Notes: generated by a model not told the origin, from the sequence alone. A stretch of 64,000 nucleotides of DNA from Syntrophomonadaceae bacterium (GCA_012728655.1 JAAYEQ010000047.1:1-64000), one strand, 5' to 3'; shown: positions 50,694 through 60,484, counted from the first letter of the stretch. Translations and numbers: made by a program.

Positions 50694-52289
50694 GTGGGGT
50701 TACAGTTTATTGATGGTATAGATATGGTAAAGATGGTCCAGACCGGGGTTGCCGTGCTGGAGAAGAACAAAGCCCGGGTAGACGCGTTGAACGTATTCCC
50801 GGTACCGGACGGCGATACCGGCACCAATATGTATTTAACCCTGTTGTCGGCGGCGCATGAGGCTGAGAAGCGACAGGACCAACACATAGGCAAGGTAAGC
50901 AAAGGGATTGCCATGGGTTCATTGATGGGCGCTCGCGGCAATTCCGGTGTTATTTTGTCTCAGGTGTTCCGGGGAATGGCGAAAGAGCTGGAGAATAAAG
51001 ACCGGATTGATGCCCGGGGATTGGCGGCGGCCCTGCAGGCGGGGTCGGATGCGGCCTATAAGGCGGTTATGAAACCGGTTGAGGGTACGATTCTCACCAT
51101 TGTCCGGGAGGTGGCCCGCGCGGCAGCGGCGGCATCAAAAAAGACTGATGATATTGTCGAAGTTATGCAGGCGGCTCTGGAAAGCGGTAACCGGATGCTG
51201 GAGCGCACACCCCAAATGCTGCCGGTGCTGAAAGAAGCGGGAGTGGTTGATTCCGGAGGGCAGGGATTTTTGTATCTGTTTGAGGGAATGATGAAGGCCC
51301 TGTCATCGGACGAGTTTGCTGCCGCTGAACTGCAGCCTGCGGTTCAGTTGCCGTCTGACGCCGAAACCGAACCGGAGAGCTTGGAGTACCAATACTGTAC
51401 CGAAACCCTGATCAGGGGTTTTCGGCTGGATATTGACCGCATTAAAGAGGAATTGGAACCCTTGGGTGATTCCCTGCTGGTGGTGGGAGAGCAGGATATG
51501 GTCAAGGTGCATATCCATTCCAATCACCCGGGAAAGGTGCTGGAGGTATGCCTGGGCTGGGGCACCCTCCACGATATCAAGATCAACAATATGGAAGAGG
51601 AAACGCAGGCGAGGTTGGAGAGCCTGGCTGAGAACAAGAATACCGGCTTGGTTGCGGTCGGGCAGGGCGATGGCTGGGTCCGGATCATGAAGAGCCTGGG
51701 TGTGGACCAGGTGGTCAGCGGCGGACAGACCATGAATCCCAGTACCGAGGATTTGCTGCGGGCGGTGTCCGAGACCAGAGCCCGGGGGGTAATAATCCTG
51801 CCCAACAACAAAAATGTAATCATGGCAGCCGAGCAGGCGATGAGGATGGCGGACAAACCGGTGCGGGTGGTGCCGACTACCAGCATAACCCAGGCCGTGG
51901 CCGCCCTGGTGGCCTATGAAAGCGACGCCGACCTGGATCAGGTGGCCGAGGCGATGACCGAGGAGATCGGCCGGGTGAGAACAGGTGAGGTTACCAATGC
52001 AGTTAAAGACTCGTCCATCAACGGTTTGTTTATAAAGGAAGGCGACTATATCGGCCTGATTGATGATAAAATCGTAGCCAATGGCGAAAGCGCCGACGAG
52101 ATGGTTTTGGTGCTGTTGGAGAGCATGGCCTCCAACGGCGACCTGATCAGCATTTTTTACGGCGCCGATATAGATGAAGAAACGGCGATGAAGCTCAGGG
52201 AACTGATAGAGGAGAAATACCCTGACTACGATGTCGAACTCCATTATGGAGGACAGCCGTTTTATCATTATTTGGTCTCCGTGGAATAG
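50694..52289 (+). CDS. DAK2-domain protein, fatty acid kinase catalytic subunit-like (YloV/FakA)
   Basis: A 531-residue protein. The N-terminal DAK2 ATP-binding domain (residues 1-200) contains VFPVPDGDTGTNMYLTL (metal-binding Asp residues), GARGNSGVILSQVFRG and AGVVDSGGQGFLYLFEGM. The middle and C-terminal domains contain GEQDMVKVHIHSNHPGKVLE, GGQTMNPSTEDLL and ILPNNKNVIMAAEQA. FakA phosphorylates FakB-bound fatty acids; no fakB is in the window. GTG 50694 follows AGGAGGACTATGG. plsX, which makes acyl phosphate for the same lipid branch, lies at the window end. Confidence 0.92.
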   Translation: MGLQFIDGIDMVKMVQTGVAVLEKNKARVDALNVFPVPDGDTGTNMYLTLLSAAHEAEKRQDQHIGKVSKGIAMGSLMGARGNSGVILSQVFRGMAKELENKDRIDARGLAAALQAGSDAAYKAVMKPVEGTILTIVREVARAAAAASKKTDDIVEVMQAALESGNRMLERTPQMLPVLKEAGVVDSGGQGFLYLFEGMMKALSSDEFAAAELQPAVQLPSDAETEPESLEYQYCTETLIRGFRLDIDRIKEELEPLGDSLLVVGEQDMVKVHIHSNHPGKVLEVCLGWGTLHDIKINNMEEETQARLESLAENKNTGLVAVGQGDGWVRIMKSLGVDQVVSGGQTMNPSTEDLLRAVSETRARGVIILPNNKNVIMAAEQAMRMADKPVRVVPTTSITQAVAALVAYESDADLDQVAEAMTEEIGRVRTGEVTNAVKDSSINGLFIKEGDYIGLIDDKIVANGESADEMVLVLLESMASNGDLISIFYGADIDEETAMKLRELIEEKYPDYDVELHYGGQPFYHYLVSVE

Positions 52290-52326
52290 TACCGCTCTGC
52301 CCGGTTGACTTTGGGGGAAGATACTC

Positions 52327-54375
52327 TTGAACGCTCTGTTTGCTTCCGTTCGTTATCTAAAAGGCGTCGGACCGCGAAGGGAAAAGCTGCTGCAGCGCCT
52401 GGGAATCAGAGATGTTTACGACTTGTTATGGCACATACCTCGTTCATATATAGACCGAACGGAAACGGTCAAAATCAGAAACCTGCCGGTGGGAGAGGTG
52501 GCCTCCATCACCGGCGTTATCGAAACGGTGAGAACTTCGGTCAGTTCTCGCCGTATTACTGTTATTAAGGCCATAGTCAGGGATGACTCGGGAGTGATAC
52601 CGGTGGTCTGGTTTAACCAGGATTACCTGAAAAACGTTCTCAAACCCGGATTGCAGATATTTGTGAGAGGCAAGGTAAATCCGGGTTACGGCCAGGCGGA
52701 AATGTGGGCGTATGATTATGACCTTATCGACAAGGACAAAACCGCCGCCGAGCCCGGTATAGATCCGGTATATCCCTCAACCGAAGGTATCAGTCAGAAG
52801 GTATGGCGGCAGATAATAAGAAACGCGCTTGAGGAGTACGCCGGGATCTATCCTGAAATTGCTCCCCCCGGAACCAAAGAAAAGCTCGGCCTGTTGCCCG
52901 CCCGGCAGGCTTTCTGGGGGATCCATTTTCCCGCCCGGTGGGAACAGCAGGAACTTTCCCGGCGCACCCTGGCGTTCGAGGAGCTTTTGCTCCTGCAGTT
53001 GGCCATCAGACGCGAGCATCAGTCGCTAAGGGATCCGCAGGTGAAGGGGGTAAAGAACATCGAACGGGACGACCTGGTGTCCCGGGTCGTTCGCGGGCTC
53101 AAGTTCTCCCTTACCGGAGCCCAGAAACGAGTGATAGCCGAGATCTTCAGGGATATGGAGGACGAGCGTCCCATGAACCGGCTGATTCAGGGGGATGTGG
53201 GTTCGGGGAAGACCATAGTTGCGGCTCTGGCCATGGCCAAAGCAGTAAGCAGCGGCTATCAGGCGGCTTTGATGGCGCCGACGGAGATACTGGCCCTGCA
53301 GCATTATAAAACCCTCAAGCAAGTGTATCCGCCCGATGTCCGGGTGGAAGTTCTGACCGGGTCCATTACCGCCAAAAGGCGGGATGAGATACTAACCGCA
53401 ACCGCCGAGGGATGGAACCACATCCTGGTGGGAACCCACGCCCTGATTCAGGAAAACGTGGTTTTCAAGAAACTGGGGCTGGCGGTAATCGATGAACAGC
53501 ACCGGTTTGGGGTGAGTCAGAGAGCTTTATTGGGGCAAAAAGGGTTTAGGCCTGATGTGCTGGTGATGAGCGCCACCCCGATTCCCCGCACCCTGGCTTT
53601 GACTATATACGGAGACCTCGATATCTCCACTATTGACGAGCTGCCCCCGGGAAGATTGCCGGTTAAGACCCTGGCTCTGCGCGAGTCGGGGCGGGACAAG
53701 GCCTACCGGTTCCTGTTGAAACAGGTCAAGCAGGGGCGTCAGGGTTATGTGGTCTGTCCTCTGATCGAAGAGTCGGAAAAACAGGATTTGACGGATGCCA
53801 CCGCCCTCTACCAGCGCCTTCAAGCCGGCATATTCCGCGATCATACCGTCGGTCTGCTGCACGGGCGCATGAAACCGGCGGAAAAGGACCGGGTGATAGA
53901 AGATTTTCGCCGCGGAAAGATAGATGTCCTGGTCAGCACCACGGTGGTTGAGGTGGGGGTTGATATTCCCAATGCAACCGTGATGATTGTCGAATCGGCC
54001 GAAAGGTTTGGGCTGTCCCAGCTGCACCAACTGCGGGGACGCGTGGGCCGGGGAGCAGAACAGGCCTACTGCATCCTGCTCGGGAACCCGCGTACCGATG
54101 TGGGGCTGGAACGCTTGAAGGTGATGGAGAGAACAAATGACGGTTTTGAAATCGCCAACGAGGACCTGCGTTTAAGGGGCCCCGGTGATATATGGGGGCT
54201 CAAGCAGCACGGTCTGTCGGAGCTGAAACTAACCAACCTGTGGAAGGACAGCGACCTCTTGCACATCACGCGCGATATCGCAGCCCAATCGGTTTCATTG
54301 CCGGATGAAAACCGAGCCATACAGCAGCTCCTGAACAAGAAATATCCTCCAACAGAAAACATTGCCGCCAACTGA
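52327..54375 (+). CDS. recG: ATP-dependent DNA helicase RecG
   Basis: A 682-residue helicase that remodels stalled forks and Holliday junctions. The N-terminal wedge domain includes YLKGVGPRREKLLQRLGI and an OB fold. Walker A is GDVGSGKT near residue 290, and the DEAH-type box is DEQHRFG. MSATPIPRTLALTIYGDLD and STTVVEVGVDIPNATVMIVESAERFGLSQLHQLRGRVGRG complete the SF2 motifs. TTG 52327 lies after GGGGGAAGATACTC. The order yloU-yloV-recG matches Bacillus, without sdaAB/sdaAA. The 192-bp gap after it, before convergent gpr, holds an AACCGG...CCGGTT dyad (54366-54394) and nothing else recognisable. Confidence 0.96.
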   Translation: MNALFASVRYLKGVGPRREKLLQRLGIRDVYDLLWHIPRSYIDRTETVKIRNLPVGEVASITGVIETVRTSVSSRRITVIKAIVRDDSGVIPVVWFNQDYLKNVLKPGLQIFVRGKVNPGYGQAEMWAYDYDLIDKDKTAAEPGIDPVYPSTEGISQKVWRQIIRNALEEYAGIYPEIAPPGTKEKLGLLPARQAFWGIHFPARWEQQELSRRTLAFEELLLLQLAIRREHQSLRDPQVKGVKNIERDDLVSRVVRGLKFSLTGAQKRVIAEIFRDMEDERPMNRLIQGDVGSGKTIVAALAMAKAVSSGYQAALMAPTEILALQHYKTLKQVYPPDVRVEVLTGSITAKRRDEILTATAEGWNHILVGTHALIQENVVFKKLGLAVIDEQHRFGVSQRALLGQKGFRPDVLVMSATPIPRTLALTIYGDLDISTIDELPPGRLPVKTLALRESGRDKAYRFLLKQVKQGRQGYVVCPLIEESEKQDLTDATALYQRLQAGIFRDHTVGLLHGRMKPAEKDRVIEDFRRGKIDVLVSTTVVEVGVDIPNATVMIVESAERFGLSQLHQLRGRVGRGAEQAYCILLGNPRTDVGLERLKVMERTNDGFEIANEDLRLRGPGDIWGLKQHGLSELKLTNLWKDSDLLHITRDIAAQSVSLPDENRAIQQLLNKKYPPTENIAAN

Positions 54376-54567
54376 AAACCGGACCTCCATATGGAAAGCC
54401 GGTTCCGATGGCGGCGGGACTTTCCCGACGTTCACTGCCAACTGTTTACGCCCCGGTCTCGTCAGATGCAGATCACGGCTCGCTGCTCACGCGCAATACG
54501 CCGGGTTCCGGAAATGAACAGGATCCGGATCATGACGCTTGAAAACGGTATTTGTCCTCTCCGATAC

Positions 54568-55527
54568 CTAGGAGGCGTAGAGTTCCAACTGCTCCCGTGA
54601 AATGCCCGGGAACAGGGCATAAGCAATGCCATAGGCGATGACGTTGGATATGTTTTCTACCAGATCGTCAATCTCCTTGGGGGTTACCGTGAGGCTGCCG
54701 CCGAAGTAAGAAAGGACCGGCTTAATGGCGTTCAGGCTGCTTTGCGGGTTGTACTGAATATTGTTGTTGTGACAAAACACCTGTATGGCCTGACTGGCGA
54801 TGACCGCCGCGTTTACTACCATCGGACAGCCGATAGCAATTACCGGCACACCCAGGGACTCTCTGTTTATGGCCTGCTGGCTCGGGGTGCCTACCGCCGA
54901 TCCCGGCTGAATCCCGGTGTCCGAGATCTGGATGGTGGTACCTATGCGCTCGGTGCTCTGGGCGGAGAGGGAATCGATCACCAGTACCAGGGCCGGCTGG
55001 ACTTTTTCCACCACCCCTTTGATTATCTCAAAGGTTTCAATACCGGTGGTGCCCAAGACCCCTGGAGCCATGGCGCATACCGGACGCATGCCTTCAACCA
55101 GTGCCTGGGGGGCATACTTTGAATAGTGGCGGGTAACCGGACAGGCTTCCACCGTCTTGGGACCCAGGGCATCCGGGGTGGCTCTCCAGTTGCCCAGGCC
55201 GATGATTAACACCGTGGCGTTCTTATCGATCTTGTCCACCACACCTTTGAGTTTGGCGGCAATGGAGCGGGAAACTTCTTCATGGACTTCAGGGTGTCTG
55301 ATGCGCAGGTCTTTGGCTTCAATGGTGATGTAAGTACCGACCGGTTTGCCCATCTGTTGTTCGGCGGCCCGGTCCTTGATCCGGATGGTGGTTATCTTGC
55401 CGTAGCTTTGTTCTTCCACTTCCTCCTCGACTCCGGGGATTTCCTGATCGGCAGCCCCTCTGACCAGATCCCGGGCCTCCATAGCCAGGTCAACCCGCAG
55501 AGAAAACTCGCGCAGTATTTCATTCAT
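54568..55527 (-). CDS. gpr: GPR endopeptidase (germination protease)
   Basis: A 319-residue aspartic-type protease that degrades small acid-soluble proteins during spore germination. FSLRVDLAMEARDL is the site where the zymogen is clipped. VLIIGLGNWRATPDALGPKTVE, GVLGTTGIETFEIIKGVVEKV and VLVIDSLSAQSTERIGTTIQISDTGIQPGSAVG are hallmark blocks. ATG 55527 follows GGGAGGTAGAAAAGC. Its presence is direct evidence of endospore capacity. It is expected to be under forespore sigma-G control, but no convincing promoter was seen. Confidence 0.96.
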   Translation of the reverse strand: MNEILREFSLRVDLAMEARDLVRGAADQEIPGVEEEVEEQSYGKITTIRIKDRAAEQQMGKPVGTYITIEAKDLRIRHPEVHEEVSRSIAAKLKGVVDKIDKNATVLIIGLGNWRATPDALGPKTVEACPVTRHYSKYAPQALVEGMRPVCAMAPGVLGTTGIETFEIIKGVVEKVQPALVLVIDSLSAQSTERIGTTIQISDTGIQPGSAVGTPSQQAINRESLGVPVIAIGCPMVVNAAVIASQAIQVFCHNNNIQYNPQSSLNAIKPVLSYFGGSLTVTPKEIDDLVENISNVIAYGIAYALFPGISREQLELYAS

Positions 55528-55607
55528 GCTTTTCTACCTCCCAATAAGTACAGCTTGGCCAAAGAACGGATTGGGTCCACTCAGGATTTACGAGTATGTA
55601 AATTAAC

Positions 55608-55633
55608 GGCGGCTGATTGGTTTTTCAGCCGCC
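55608..55633. repeat. Perfect inverted repeat between divergent gpr and rsmD
   Basis: GGCGGCTGA and TCAGCCGCC form a 9-bp stem with the loop TTGGTTTT in the roughly 300-bp divergent gap. No gene ends here, so it is not an expected terminator position; it may be an operator or leader structure for gpr. A TATAAT at 55784-55789 without a good -35 may serve rsmD. Confidence 0.5.
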
Positions 55634-55821
55634 TTAAGTTTGGGGAGAGGAGAATTTTGTAAAGTTGTTGGGGAGGGTTTGTTTTTTTCCGGGTATTATC
55701 CCCCGGTTGAGGATATCATTCCCGTTTGGTCCAAGAATAATACATTATTTTTACGGTTTTTTTCTCATGTTTTTTTCTTATGCTATAATCTTGAAATAAG
55801 GAAAAACTGGAGGAACGGCTC

Positions 55822-56373
55822 TTGAGGGTAATTGCCGGCATATCGAAGGGCAGAAAGCTTAAAGTTCCCAAAGGACCAGATATCCGGCCCATAACAGACA
55901 ACATCAAGGAAGCGCTGTTCAATACTATCGGACCTTACCTGGAAGGGAAAACCTTTCTCGACCTTTTTGCAGGAAGCGGAGCCGTCGGGATAGAAGCATT
56001 AAGTCGGCTGGCAGAAAAGGCAGTATTTGTAGAAATCAATCCCCAGGCCGTGAGTGTTCTAAAGGAGAACCTTGAAACCTGTCAGCTCAGTTCGAGAGCA
56101 CGGGTCATAAGAGGGGATGTTTTTCGTGTTGTAGACCAGTTGGCGCGGGAAGAGGCTTCATTTGACATCGTTTATGTAGATCCTCCTTTTCGCAGGGAGA
56201 CGTATTTCCCCAAAATATTGGCCTGTCTGGGAGCGCTGGTCAACAGAGAGGGAGTGGTTATAATACGAAGTCCGCGAACGCTGGAAATGCCCGAGGAGGT
56301 GGACGGTTTAACCAGGTTCAAGGTGAGTGTTTACGGGGATTCCGTACTGAGTTACTACCATAGGGCCGACTGA
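55822..56373 (+). CDS. rsmD: 16S rRNA (guanine(966)-N2)-methyltransferase
   Basis: A 183-residue SAM-dependent enzyme. It begins MRVIAGISKGRKLKVPKGPDIRPITDNIKEALFN. FLDLFAGSGAVGIEALSR is the SAM site and IVYVDPPF the catalytic DPPF motif. TTG 55822 follows GGAGGAACGGCTC. In relatives it is followed by coaD; here it precedes a coiled-coil protein gene and ylbJ. Confidence 0.95.
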   Translation: MRVIAGISKGRKLKVPKGPDIRPITDNIKEALFNTIGPYLEGKTFLDLFAGSGAVGIEALSRLAEKAVFVEINPQAVSVLKENLETCQLSSRARVIRGDVFRVVDQLAREEASFDIVYVDPPFRRETYFPKILACLGALVNREGVVIIRSPRTLEMPEEVDGLTRFKVSVYGDSVLSYYHRAD

Positions 56374-56401
56374 ATCACGACAAACAACGGGGGGTTTATT
56401 A

Positions 56402-56857
56402 ATGGAGATAATCATGCTCCTGGATGAGTTGGAAGATGAAATCAAGAGCGCCAAGAGGGTGCCGTTAACAGCCAAGTCCTTAATCGATGCCGATTATGTT
56501 CTGGAAAAGCTGGATCGCATCCGGGCGGTGTTGCCGGAAGAGATAAAGACCGCCATCAAGATAATCGACGAAAGGGACCGGATATTTGAAGATGCCCGCC
56601 GAGAATCCAAGTACATCCTTGATGATACCAGGTTCCAGGCGGCCAAGATGATTTCCGATGATGAGATTACCAGGAATGCCACCCAATTGGCCGAGGAGAT
56701 GATTAACAAGTCCAAGGCCGTATCCCAGGAAATTCGAGAGGGCGCCAATCAATATGCGATGGAGCTGTTAACCTACGTGGAAAAGGTGCTCAATGAAAGC
56801 CTTAAGTCAGTTGAACAGGGCCTGCGGGAACTCAGCGAATGGAGCGAGAAAACCTGA
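56402..56857 (+). CDS. Coiled-coil protein of unknown function
   Basis: A 151-residue, highly charged, almost wholly helical protein (LDELEDEIKSAKRVPLTAKSLIDADYVLEKLDRIRAVLPEEI, then KIIDERDRIFEDARRESKYILDDTRFQA). It is reminiscent of the stalk subunits of ATP synthase (F0 b) or of DivIVA-like proteins but lacks a membrane helix. ATG 56402 follows GGGGGGTTTATTA. It follows rsmD by 28 bp and overlaps the convergent ylbJ by 26 bp. A function cannot be assigned. Confidence 0.75.
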   Translation: MEIIMLLDELEDEIKSAKRVPLTAKSLIDADYVLEKLDRIRAVLPEEIKTAIKIIDERDRIFEDARRESKYILDDTRFQAAKMISDDEITRNATQLAEEMINKSKAVSQEIREGANQYAMELLTYVEKVLNESLKSVEQGLRELSEWSEKT

Positions 56858-58016
56858 AGCTAGTGAGCCAGGAGATGAAACCGATAATCAGCAGGACGGC
56901 TGTGCTCCAGATAATCCCCTCACAGCTTGCGCGCAGAAAGTCGGTGGCCGTCGGCATTGATGAAAACCAAAGAGAGGCAGGAGCGGACAGCAGAGGTAGG
57001 TCGGCCGGCCACAGTTTAAAGCCCAAAACCGTTAACCCCAGTGACAGCAGGATTTGTAACAGGCGAGCCTTAAAGTAGAACCAGTAGCGGACCGGAGTAC
57101 CGGCCAGCAGGCTCATCACCTGCGCCTGTACCGACAGACCGCTCCACGCCAGTACTCCTGAGACCGCCAGCAGTTTTTCCAGTTCCGGCGCGGTGGAAGA
57201 CGCTATCGCCTGTGCTCCGATCGTCATCTCGAAGCATCCCATCCCCAGTCCGATGGAAGTTGCGTAGGACGCCCCCAGGAATTGAAAAACACGGGCCACC
57301 TCGAATATTACTCCCCAACGGGATAAGGCAGCACTCAACACGGAAAAAACGATGATAAAGCCCCCCACGACCGCGGTATTGAGGAGGGCCTTTTTTATGG
57401 CTTCTCCCAGCATATGCCCGGGGCCCGGGCTCTCGCGATTTGCTCTTAACAACTCGGCCAGACCCAGTGCGAGGAGGTTCGCGCGGAGGCGATATCCGCC
57501 CGGCGACGGAGGGGCCTTACGGCCGATAAGAAATCCAACCAGGAGGTTGGAGAGGTAATGGGAGGCTGCCAGGAGGTAACCGACTGCCGGGTTATTCAAC
57601 AGACCGGTTCCCACCACCCCGATGATAAAAAGCGGGCTGGCGTTATTGGTGAAGCTGGCCAGCCGCTCGGCTTCGTCGTTTGATAATGAACCCTGCTCAT
57701 AAAGCTGGCGGGAAAGCACCGCGCCCACCGGAAAACCCGAGGTAAATCCCATGGCCACCACAAATCCGGCTGCACCGGGCAGGCGGAAAACGGGGCGCAT
57801 AACCGGTTCCAGGATCACCCCCAGAAAACGAACTACCCCCAGGGCCACCAGCAGGTCGCATACTACAAAAAAAGGGAATAGAGCGGGGAGTACCGCCTGA
57901 AACCAGAGCTTAAGTCCGTTGGCGGATGCTTCAAGGGTGGCGGCCGGTTCGACGATCATAAAAAGAGCCAGGGCCACTGCCAGAACAGCTCCCAGTACAG
58001 CGGGCCAGGATTTCAT
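56832..58016 (-). CDS. ylbJ: Sporulation integral membrane protein YlbJ
   Basis: A 394-residue polytopic membrane protein of the nucleoside-recognition (Gate) family, needed for spore cortex or engulfment-stage sporulation in Bacillus. GLKLWFQAVLPALFPFFVVCDLL, MGFTSGFPVGAVLSRQLYEQG and ASFTNNASPLFIIGVVGTGLLNNPAVGYLL are typical. ATG 58016 follows AAGGAGGCCCCTT on the minus strand. It is oriented opposite to its neighbours, and its 3' end overlaps the coiled-coil gene by 26 bp. It supports endospore formation, together with gpr. Confidence 0.92.
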   Translation of the reverse strand: MKSWPAVLGAVLAVALALFMIVEPAATLEASANGLKLWFQAVLPALFPFFVVCDLLVALGVVRFLGVILEPVMRPVFRLPGAAGFVVAMGFTSGFPVGAVLSRQLYEQGSLSNDEAERLASFTNNASPLFIIGVVGTGLLNNPAVGYLLAASHYLSNLLVGFLIGRKAPPSPGGYRLRANLLALGLAELLRANRESPGPGHMLGEAIKKALLNTAVVGGFIIVFSVLSAALSRWGVIFEVARVFQFLGASYATSIGLGMGCFEMTIGAQAIASSTAPELEKLLAVSGVLAWSGLSVQAQVMSLLAGTPVRYWFYFKARLLQILLSLGLTVLGFKLWPADLPLLSAPASLWFSSMPTATDFLRASCEGIIWSTAVLLIIGFISWLTSFRFSRSIR

Positions 58017-58243
58017 AAGGGGCCTCCTTGTCGGGGTTCGCCCATTCTAAGACCAAACAGCCGGCAGTAAATTATAGTTATGCCGGCCAACATGTAGAAG
58101 TTAAAATTAAATAGGTGTACCATATATTAGTAAGCATCCTAACGGGGTGCAGTCCGGTGGAGTGAGGTTTTTATGACGATAATTACCGGGTAAACGCGAC
58201 GTATAATACACCGTGAGAAAAGCGGTTGCGGATTGAGGTGGAC

Positions 58244-59074
58244 ATGATGGGCAACAGTGAACCCAAGATAGGGCTGGTGCTTGGGGCCGGCAGTGCTCGC
58301 GGCCTGGCGCATATCGGGGTCCTGCAGGTTCTGATTGAGAACCGGATCCCGTTTGACTTCCTGGTGGGAAGCAGCATGGGAGCCGTGATCGCCGCCATTT
58401 ATGCCTGCGGAGGCGATATCTACATGACCGGAAAGCTGGCCTCAGCCTTAAACACTTCTATTTTATGGGATGTCGGCATACCCAGAATGGGTTTTATAAG
58501 CGGCAAAAAGATCGAGCACTTTCTGCGGCTCCTCACCAAAGGCAAATCCTTTGAAGATCTGGCCCTGCCTCTGGCGGTGGTGGCTACTGATATTGAGAAC
58601 GGGGAAAAGGTTGTGATCCGTGAGGGTCCGATACACACTGCGGTGAGAGCCAGCATATCCATCCCGGGAATATTCACTCCGGTCAGGTATGGAAATCGCC
58701 TGCTGGTGGACGGTGCCGTGGCTGAACGGCTGCCGGTGGGAGTGGCCCGCGACCTGGGAGCCGATATAATTATCGGAGTGGATGTAACCTTTGCCGAGGA
58801 TCGCCAAACCCACATCCGCAACACCCTTGATGTCATCCTGCAGGCGATAGAAATCCTGGAACGTCAAATCTTTACGCAGATCACGCGCCATCAGGCCACA
58901 GTCCTGCTGCAGCCGAAGCTGGGCAATATAAAATCTAATGAGTTCAACCGGGCGGAGGAATGTATTCTGAGGGGGAGAGAATGCGCGGAAGCGAAATTGG
59001 ACGAGATAAGAGCGGTACTCGAATCTGCCGGGAGGATGAGGACCGACAGGCGGCTGGAAACGGATAATTTATAA
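58244..59074 (+). CDS. Patatin-like phospholipase family protein (YlbK/RssA-like)
   Basis: A protein of about 276 residues. GLVLGAGSARGLAHIGVLQVL is the oxyanion-hole glycine motif, FLVGSSMGAVIAAIYA carries the nucleophile Ser in GxSxG, and RLLVDGAVAERLPVG the catalytic Asp (DG[A/G]). It has a Ser-Asp dyad fold; lipid substrate unknown. The gene start is ATG 58244 or ATG 58247 after TTGAGGTGGAC; the TTG 58226 in the track precedes the ribosome site. It is divergent from ylbJ and overlaps convergent tmcAL by 6 bp. TATAAT at 58202-58207 may be its -10 box. Confidence 0.9.
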   Translation: MMGNSEPKIGLVLGAGSARGLAHIGVLQVLIENRIPFDFLVGSSMGAVIAAIYACGGDIYMTGKLASALNTSILWDVGIPRMGFISGKKIEHFLRLLTKGKSFEDLALPLAVVATDIENGEKVVIREGPIHTAVRASISIPGIFTPVRYGNRLLVDGAVAERLPVGVARDLGADIIIGVDVTFAEDRQTHIRNTLDVILQAIEILERQIFTQITRHQATVLLQPKLGNIKSNEFNRAEECILRGRECAEAKLDEIRAVLESAGRMRTDRRLETDNL

Positions 59075-60322
59075 AGGGCCTTCTCCATACTGAACCGGCG
59101 AACGCACGAAGTCCAAGCCCCCTCGTCCGGGAGAAGGCTGGATTAAGGCATGGAGATCGGTGGCCAGGAAATCATAAGCTATCATCCGTGACAGCAGCGG
59201 GTATCTGCAATAACGGAGTTTGCTGGTTTTGGTAATTACAGGCACGGTTGAAATCGCTTTCATCTCGTGCAGGATTTTTTGTCCCTGTGGAGAAAAACCT
59301 AAAAGGCGAAGGTATTGCGGTCCGCTGGTATCGAAAATTGCGGCCGCGTCTTTGGTAAAATTCAGCAGGATGTAGAGCAGAATGCGGCTGATCCGGGTAT
59401 AACTGTAACGTCGGGTCTTAACCGAGGTGATCAGTTCGTCGCGGGAGCCGCACAAAGGTGCCAGCTTGTGGATTCGGTTTTCCAGCCCTTCGCTGACGTC
59501 GTAGATTTGACTTAAATCGTCCGTGCTCATGCGGCTTAGTGTATAGCGGATCAGGTTAAACAGGGAATGAGAGGATACGGGACCTGAGCCGGTGTTGAAC
59601 TCCCGGGCCAGGATTTCTCGTGTAAATGGCGGCAGTCCCTTAATCTCGGAAAGCGGACGCTTATTCTCAATCTCGTTGCGAATGGCGGTAGCGCTGGCGA
59701 ATTCGTCGTTGCCAATCTGGTGGTACCCCTGCCCCAATCGAGGAATGGTTATCGGGATCAGGTCCGATCTCTCCGCCAGCAGGGCGCGCAGGTATTCCAC
59801 CGCCAGGATGTTGTTGGGGAGACTCAAGATCCCTTGCCAATCGCAGCACGGAACCGTTCCGCCGGTACGCATGTATTCATCAAGAGCATTGGAACGGGCT
59901 TGAGGATAGGAATTGCCTTTCCGAAGCTGCTCTTTTAACAAATGAACAAAACCCTGGGGCTCCTGGTGGAGGATTCGTGCTACCTCCTGCAGCGGTTTTA
60001 TCTCCCCCAACTCGCTCCCAAAACTAAGGTGAGTGGTGACCCCGGTTCTCTGGAGCAGGGAAACCCCTCCCCGGGCGAAATGGTAGGCACTGCGAGCCGC
60101 AAATACAAACGGCAGCTCGAAGACCAGATCCGCTCCCGCCTTGAGCGCCATCTCGGCCCGGGCCCATTTGTTGACCAGGGCGGGTTCACCTCGCTGGGTA
60201 AAACTGCCGCTGATAACGCAGATAACACCGCGGGCGCCGGTTAAACGGCGAGAGGTCTTAATGTGATGAAGATGGCCGTTGTGTAAGGGATTGTACTCGG
60301 CGATAATCCCGACGATCGGCAT
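59069..60322 (-). CDS. tmcAL: tRNA(Met) cytidine acetate ligase (YlbM)
   Basis: A 417-residue enzyme that forms N4-acetylcytidine at the wobble base of elongator tRNA-Met using acetate and ATP. GIIAEYNPLHNGHLHHI carries the HxGH nucleotidylate-transferase motif. ISGSFTQRGEPALVNKWARAEMAL, GADLVFELPFVFAARSA and NDEFASATAIRNEI match the family. The start ATG 60322 lies after GGGGGGTCAACT on the minus strand. Its acetate use fits well beside pta-ackA, with which it is divergent. Confidence 0.93.
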   Translation of the reverse strand: MPIVGIIAEYNPLHNGHLHHIKTSRRLTGARGVICVISGSFTQRGEPALVNKWARAEMALKAGADLVFELPFVFAARSAYHFARGGVSLLQRTGVTTHLSFGSELGEIKPLQEVARILHQEPQGFVHLLKEQLRKGNSYPQARSNALDEYMRTGGTVPCCDWQGILSLPNNILAVEYLRALLAERSDLIPITIPRLGQGYHQIGNDEFASATAIRNEIENKRPLSEIKGLPPFTREILAREFNTGSGPVSSHSLFNLIRYTLSRMSTDDLSQIYDVSEGLENRIHKLAPLCGSRDELITSVKTRRYSYTRISRILLYILLNFTKDAAAIFDTSGPQYLRLLGFSPQGQKILHEMKAISTVPVITKTSKLRYCRYPLLSRMIAYDFLATDLHALIQPSPGRGGLDFVRSPVQYGEGPL

Positions 60323-60376
60323 AGTTGACCCCCCGAAGACAAGGTAAGATTAATTCTAGCACAATGATACCAGTAT

Positions 60377-60406
60377 TTGTTTTACTTACCCACAGCTTGT
60401 GATAAT
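60377..60406 (+). promoter_or_regulatory. Candidate promoter of pta
   Basis: TTGTTT is followed after 18 nt by GATAAT (5/6), about 80 nt upstream of the pta start in the divergent gap with tmcAL. Confidence 0.4.
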
Positions 60407-60484
60407 ATTAACAATGGATGAAAGGGGCTCTAGGCCAGGGGTGCCTGGCAGATAATAAAGAACAAAAGGAGGCAATTGATTAGG

